Positions 59,765 to 64,000 of a DNA stretch of 64,000 nt are shown here, piece by piece. Source of the DNA: JAEUOS01 sp031423955 (GTDB lineage Bacteria; Pseudomonadota; Gammaproteobacteria; Burkholderiales; JAEUOS01). The stretch lies in NCBI GenBank assembly GCA_031423955.1, contig JANPGJ010000069.1, positions 7,106-71,105 on the forward strand, written 5' to 3'. Position numbers and translations under genes: made by a program. Numbering within the stretch: position 1 is the first letter of the stretch; each line of letters opens with the position of its first letter. Below the pieces are notes generated by a model that worked only from the letters and a program-made list of their open reading frames with translations, had not been told where the DNA came from and ran no database searches.

Positions 59765-61483
59765 TCAGAGCGCCACACCGAAGCGTTGCATGGCTTCTTC
59801 GCGGGTGTAGTAGCCGCGCATGATGTCGCGCTCGATCTCGGCCCTGGAGCGCGCCGCCGGCAGGCCGTAACCGCCGCCGCCGGGCGTCGACACCTCGATC
59901 ACATCGCCTGGATCAAGCAGGATGCTCTGGTCCTTGGAGAGATGCGGTGGCACATAGGCCTCCCCGCCACGCATGATGCGCACGCGGTTGACCCCGCCTT
60001 CGTCGCCCCCCTGCGCGCCTTGCGGGCCGGTGCGACCGTGGTCCATGACCATCGACGCCACCGCTTCGCCGCGGCGGATGCGGATCTTGTAATTGACACC
60101 GAAACCGCCACGGTGTTCACCGGCACCACCCGAGCCTTCGTTCAGCGAAAACTCCTCGAACAGCACCGGGTAGCGCTGCTCCATGATTTCCACCGGCGTG
60201 GTCTTGGAAATGCCGATGGTCGAGCAACCGTTGGAGATGCCATCGCCATGCGGATTGCCACCGTAGCCGCCGCCGGAGATCACGTACATCACGTAGGACT
60301 GGCCCGAGCGCGGATCGGTGCCGCCGATACCCAGGTTGCCGCTGGTGCCGGCGGGGGCTGCGAATAGTTGCGCGGGTATCGCCTTCGACAAGGCGGCGAA
60401 CACCGCCTCGGCGATGCGCTGGCTGACTTCGGCGGCACAGCCCGATACCGGACGCGGGTACTTCGCATAGAGAAACGTGTCATGCGGCTCGATGATTTGC
60501 AGCGGCGCGAAGGTGCCGGCGTTGATCGGCACCTCGGGAAACACGTGCTTGACCGCCAGATAGATCGATGACTTGGTGGTGGCGATGACGCTATTCATCG
60601 GGCCGCGGCAGGGTGGCGAGGAGCCACTCATGTCGAAGCTCAAGGTCGCGGCATCGGTGCCGCCGGACTTCGTGACTTTCATCGCGATGGTGAGAGGCTC
60701 ATTGACGACACCATCGGAATCGACGAACGCCTGGCTCTCGTAGACGCCATCGGGAATGGTGCTGATCTTGGCGCGCATTTGCGCCTCGGCGCGGCGCTTC
60801 AACTCGGCCACCGCCCGATCGACCAGGCCCGCGCCATAGCGCTCGAGCAGCGCGGTCAAGCGCTTCTCGCCGGTAGCCAGCGCCGCCGCCTGCGCCTTGA
60901 TGTCGCCGATACGCTGGTCGGCAACGCGAATGTTGGAAAGAATGATCGACATGATCTCCTCATCGATCACGCCTTCCTTGTAAAGCTTGACCGGCGGCAG
61001 GCGCAGCCCCTCCTGCTCGACCTCGGTCGCATTGGCCGAAAAGCCGCCCGGCACCATGCCGCCGGTATCCGGCCAGTGGCCGGTATTGGCCAGCCAGCAC
61101 CACAGCTTCCCCTGATAGAAGAACGGCTTGACGAACTTCACGTCCATCAGGTGCGTGCCGCCGAGGTAGGGGTCGTTGAGGATGAAAACATCGCCCGGAT
61201 TGAGCGCGATGTTCCTGGCCTTGACCCGCTCGATCACCGCCTCGACCGAGAACTGCATGGTGCCCACAAACACCGGCAGGCCCAGTTCGCCCTGGGCGAT
61301 CAGTTCACCGCCCCGAATGCCGTCGCCCCCTCGATGGTAAATGCCGTCGGAGCGATCAAGCGCTTCGGATATCACCGGGGAAAACGCGGCGCGCACGAAA
61401 GCCAGGTCCATCTCGTTGCACACCTGGTTGAGGCCGCTTTGCAGAACCGCCAGGGTGACCGGATCGATCGACGATTGGCTCAT
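59765..61483 (-). CDS. Hydantoinase B/oxoprolinase family protein
   Basis: 572 residues. N-terminus MSQSSIDPVTLAVLQSGL, then FILNDPYLGGTHLMDVKFVKP and LANTGHWPDTGGMVPG, the HyuB conserved block, with GSGGAGEHRGGFGVNYKIRI later. It pairs with HyuA as an ATP-dependent 5-oxoprolinase, hydantoinase or acetone-carboxylase-type enzyme. Three bases separate it from hyuA upstream, so both are co-translated from the same message. Confidence 0.92.
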   Translation of the reverse strand: MSQSSIDPVTLAVLQSGLNQVCNEMDLAFVRAAFSPVISEALDRSDGIYHRGGDGIRGGELIAQGELGLPVFVGTMQFSVEAVIERVKARNIALNPGDVFILNDPYLGGTHLMDVKFVKPFFYQGKLWCWLANTGHWPDTGGMVPGGFSANATEVEQEGLRLPPVKLYKEGVIDEEIMSIILSNIRVADQRIGDIKAQAAALATGEKRLTALLERYGAGLVDRAVAELKRRAEAQMRAKISTIPDGVYESQAFVDSDGVVNEPLTIAMKVTKSGGTDAATLSFDMSGSSPPCRGPMNSVIATTKSSIYLAVKHVFPEVPINAGTFAPLQIIEPHDTFLYAKYPRPVSGCAAEVSQRIAEAVFAALSKAIPAQLFAAPAGTSGNLGIGGTDPRSGQSYVMYVISGGGYGGNPHGDGISNGCSTIGISKTTPVEIMEQRYPVLFEEFSLNEGSGGAGEHRGGFGVNYKIRIRRGEAVASMVMDHGRTGPQGAQGGDEGGVNRVRIMRGGEAYVPPHLSKDQSILLDPGDVIEVSTPGGGGYGLPAARSRAEIERDIMRGYYTREEAMQRFGVAL

Positions 61484-61486
61484 TGC

Positions 61487-63517
61487 TCAGACTTTCAGGA
61501 TCAGGTTGCCAATGGCATCGAGAGTGGCGCTGGTGCCCGGCTCGATCACGGTAGTGCAGTCAAGTTGTTCGACAATCGCCGGCCCGGTGAATGTCGCCCC
61601 CTCGGGCAGCCACTCGCGCCGGTAAACCGGGGTATCGACCCAGCCCCCGGTGAACCAGACGTTGCGGCGACCCGCCTCGGCTTCCCGCAGGCTGGTTTTG
61701 GGCGTGGCCGCCGCGATCGCCTTGAGCGACACCGGTTTGCGCCGCCCGATCACCGCGGTATGCAGGTTGACCAGCACCGGGCGGATCTCGGGCAACTCCA
61801 CACCGAAGCGCTGCCAGTAGGCGGCCTCGAACAGCGCACGCAGCGCCGGAAGGGTGATGCCGGGGTCGGGAATGGCCACCGAAAGAATGTGGCTCTGGCC
61901 CTGGAACTGCATGTCGGCGCTGTGGATCGCATCGATACGCAGCACTTCGACCCGCTCGCGCAAGATGGTGGCGTGACCGGCGTCGAGTTGTTCCTTGAAC
62001 ACCTGTGCGATCGCGCCTTGGTCGACCGCATTCAACGCGCGATTGATGGTGCGCACATGATCGTGCCGCACGTCGGCGACAGTGCAGCCGAGCGCGTTGG
62101 TCAAGCCCGGGCGCGCCGGAATCAACACCTTCGGGATGGCAAGTTCGCGCGCCAGGGCGCAGGCATGCAGGGGCCCCGCGCCACCGAAGGCGAACAGGGC
62201 GAAGTCGCGCGGATCGTGGCCGCGGCTCAAGGACACGATGCGGATCGCGCCGGCCATCTTGTCGTTGGCAATGGTGAGGATCGCTGCCGCCGCCGCATCA
62301 ACCTCAAGGCCCAGTGGACGACCGACATGCAGCATGATCAATTCGCGTACATGTTCCAGCGACACCGGGTTTTTGACCGACAGCAGTTTGTCGGGATTCA
62401 GGCGCCCCAGCACCAGGTTGGCGTCGGTGATGGTCGGCCGCGTGCCACCGCGCGCATAGCAGATCGGTCCCGGTGTGGCGCCCGCGCTTTCCGGCCCCAC
62501 GTGCAGCATGCCGGACGCATCGACATAAGCGAGCGAGCCACCGCCGGCACCGATGGTATGCACATCGACCATCGGCACGTGGATCGGCATCGCATACTCG
62601 AGTTCCAGTTCGGTCGAAACCGTGGGCAGGCCATCCTGGATCAGCGCGACATCGGTCGAGGTGCCGCCCATGTCATAGGTGACCAGATTCGGTTCACCCG
62701 AGGCGACGCCGGTATACGCCGCCGCGATCACCCCCGAGGCCGGGCCCGACATCACGGTGTTGACCGCATGCTCGGCCACGATCCCCGAGGCCACCGTGCC
62801 GCCATTGCCCTGCATCACCAGCAGTTCCCTGGTGAATCCGCGCGCCTTCAACTCACCCACCAGACGCGCGATGTAGCGCGACAGCACCGGCTGCACCGCC
62901 GCATTGACAGCCGCGGTGACGCCGCGCTCGTACTCGCGGTATTCCGACACCACGGTGTGGCCGGCGGTGACGAAGTCGTTGGGCCACAGCGCGCGCACGA
63001 TCGCCGCCGCGCGTTGCTCGTGTACCGGATTGATGTAGCTGTGCAGGAAATGGATCACCACCGCCTCGCAACCCGCAGCGACCAGCGCCTGCGCGGCACT
63101 GGCAACCGCGGCTTCATCCAGGGGGGTCAGCACCGTTCCCTCGGCATCCATGCGCTCGCCCACTTCCAGACGCAATTCGCGCGGAATCAACGGTACGAAA
63201 GTGCCGGTCAGGCCATAGGCCGTTGGCCGCGTGCGCCGGCCCAGTTCCAGCACATCGCGAAAGCCGCGGGTGGTGATCAGCCCCACTTTGGCGATCTTGC
63301 GCTCCAGCATCGCGTTGGTGGTGGTGGTGGTGCCGTGAATGACGGCCGACAAGCCGGCCGGGTCGGCACCGGCCGATTCGATCGCGGCCAGCACGCCGAA
63401 GGCCTGATTGTCGACCGTGGTCGGCACCTTGGCGAGCCTGACCTCGCCTGTGATGTCATCAACCAGGATCAGGTCGGTGAAGGTGCCGCCAACGTCTATG
63501 CCTGCCAATTTGCTCAT
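61487..63517 (-). CDS. Hydantoinase A/oxoprolinase family protein
   Basis: 676 residues. ATP-binding AGIDVGGTFTDLILVDD at the start, HGTTTTTNAMLERK, TYDMGGTSTDVALI, and GGSLAYVDASGMLHVGPESAGA near the metal site. Length suits HyuA (about 690). The ATG at 63517 gives MSKLAGIDVGG; the longer frame to 63559 is not family-like. Works with HyuB; the substrate (hydantoin, oxoproline, caprolactam or similar) is uncertain. Confidence 0.93.
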   Translation of the reverse strand: MSKLAGIDVGGTFTDLILVDDITGEVRLAKVPTTVDNQAFGVLAAIESAGADPAGLSAVIHGTTTTTNAMLERKIAKVGLITTRGFRDVLELGRRTRPTAYGLTGTFVPLIPRELRLEVGERMDAEGTVLTPLDEAAVASAAQALVAAGCEAVVIHFLHSYINPVHEQRAAAIVRALWPNDFVTAGHTVVSEYREYERGVTAAVNAAVQPVLSRYIARLVGELKARGFTRELLVMQGNGGTVASGIVAEHAVNTVMSGPASGVIAAAYTGVASGEPNLVTYDMGGTSTDVALIQDGLPTVSTELELEYAMPIHVPMVDVHTIGAGGGSLAYVDASGMLHVGPESAGATPGPICYARGGTRPTITDANLVLGRLNPDKLLSVKNPVSLEHVRELIMLHVGRPLGLEVDAAAAAILTIANDKMAGAIRIVSLSRGHDPRDFALFAFGGAGPLHACALARELAIPKVLIPARPGLTNALGCTVADVRHDHVRTINRALNAVDQGAIAQVFKEQLDAGHATILRERVEVLRIDAIHSADMQFQGQSHILSVAIPDPGITLPALRALFEAAYWQRFGVELPEIRPVLVNLHTAVIGRRKPVSLKAIAAATPKTSLREAEAGRRNVWFTGGWVDTPVYRREWLPEGATFTGPAIVEQLDCTTVIEPGTSATLDAIGNLILKV

Positions 63518-63764
63518 GCGAACAATGCGTCCAGTCGGATTGGATCCATGACGAGCCATGCGCCACCGCGGGCAGGGCTTGGCGGGATCGGTGCGTGGAC
63601 AAAACTACTCTATCACGCGCAGCCAAGCTTCCCATGCCCTGCCCTCGATATGTAGACCGCGCCGCTTATGTTGTGTGTAAGGAGTGGCAATGTGCACCGG
63701 CCGGCCGGGCGACACGCATGGTCTGCGCGAGCGCCACCCGAATCAACGCGGCCTTGACGGCACT

Positions 63765-64000
63765 TCAAACCGGGTCAGCGGCCGCCGACCGCTGTAGCGC
63801 CTGTAGTAAAGTCAAGTCAATCACGTACGCAATGCCGCTGCGGGTTGCCTGGGCAGCCGACCAGCTGCCGAGTTGCTTGCCCCGATAGGAGAAGGTGCCC
63901 GAATCGAAAGGCTCGGCACCGAACAGTGCCCGGACCAGCGATTCCCGACCGGATCCCAGGGTGCCGACGATGGCCACGCAGTGGCCGGGCCGGACGGTGA
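63765..64000 (-). pseudogene. Truncated sugar-ABC transporter ATPase (RbsA/XylG type) remnant
   Basis: Reading in from the right edge: VAIVGTLGSGRESLVRALFG (P-loop-like GSGRES, as in the second ATPase domain of RbsA), AEPFDSGTFSYRGK, and RSGIAYV. After that the family sequence (PEDRK...) is replaced by about 18 unrelated residues and a stop. The ATPase is therefore cut off and probably inactive, although a frameshift or a split gene cannot be excluded because the gene's 5' part is outside the window. Confidence 0.65.

Noticed and set aside
60779..63655. Plus-strand open frame of about 958 codons opposite hyuBA
   Set aside because: Antisense shadow; no family motif and no RBS.
1..64000. CRISPR arrays, tRNA, rRNA or intact insertion sequences
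   Set aside because: No repeat-spacer pattern, no clover-leaf sequence and no transposase were recognised on reading.

Overview
The window is GC-rich, densely coded chromosomal DNA that looks betaproteobacterial, probably Burkholderiales or a close relative. The cmk-rpsA-ihfB-lapA-lapB-ugd-hldA order is a betaproteobacterial arrangement, and there are several tripartite-tricarboxylate (Bug/TctC) binding proteins, typical of Burkholderiales. No rRNA, tRNA, CRISPR array or intact insertion sequence was seen. All assignments come from reading motifs by eye; no database search was run.

Layout. (1) 1-6780, minus strand: translation and envelope housekeeping genes (cytidylate kinase, ribosomal protein S1, IHF-beta, LapA/LapB, UDP-glucose dehydrogenase, heptose kinase running off the left edge), with a clear intrinsic terminator after ihfB. 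(2) 6961-11002: a membrane-anchored GGDEF-EAL protein and a FeeM-like acyltransferase. (3) 11454-18375: aldo-keto reductase, Bug receptor, RlmJ, an SbmA/YddA-type ABC exporter, a decayed Bug receptor, an FAA hydrolase and a VOC protein. (4) 18488-28452, minus strand: acyl-CoA ligase, AraC regulator, alpha/beta hydrolase, amidohydrolase, two NhaD/CitM-like ion transporters and an aminotransferase. (5) 28579-30584: a retron-type reverse transcriptase preceded by a strongly structured non-coding stretch, with a small LMW-phosphatase gene before it. This is the best candidate for an undescribed system. (6) 30603-34420: pncB, dusA, a histidine phosphatase and a ROK sugar kinase. (7) 34494-47227: a complete pelABCDEFG cluster, and 47521-53968 a complete pgaABCD cluster, head to tail on the minus strand. 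(8) 54176-59607: SDR oxidoreductase, TPR protein, COG4315 lipoprotein, ECF sigma and anti-sigma pair, Ldh-family dehydrogenase and another Bug receptor. (9) 59765-64000: hydantoinase/oxoprolinase hyuB-hyuA and a truncated sugar-ABC ATPase remnant at the right edge.

How it fits together. The two exopolysaccharide systems (Pel and PNAG) would give this organism two independent biofilm matrix polymers. PelD keeps an RxxD c-di-GMP-binding motif, so Pel output is probably set by c-di-GMP, which proteins like the GGDEF-EAL enzyme in this window turn over. The Bug receptors, Ldh, Hyu, amidohydrolase and FAA genes suggest opportunistic catabolism of organic acids and amides. The retron-like unit sits directly downstream of pncB and the small phosphatase gene, on the same strand, and looks like an inserted accessory module.
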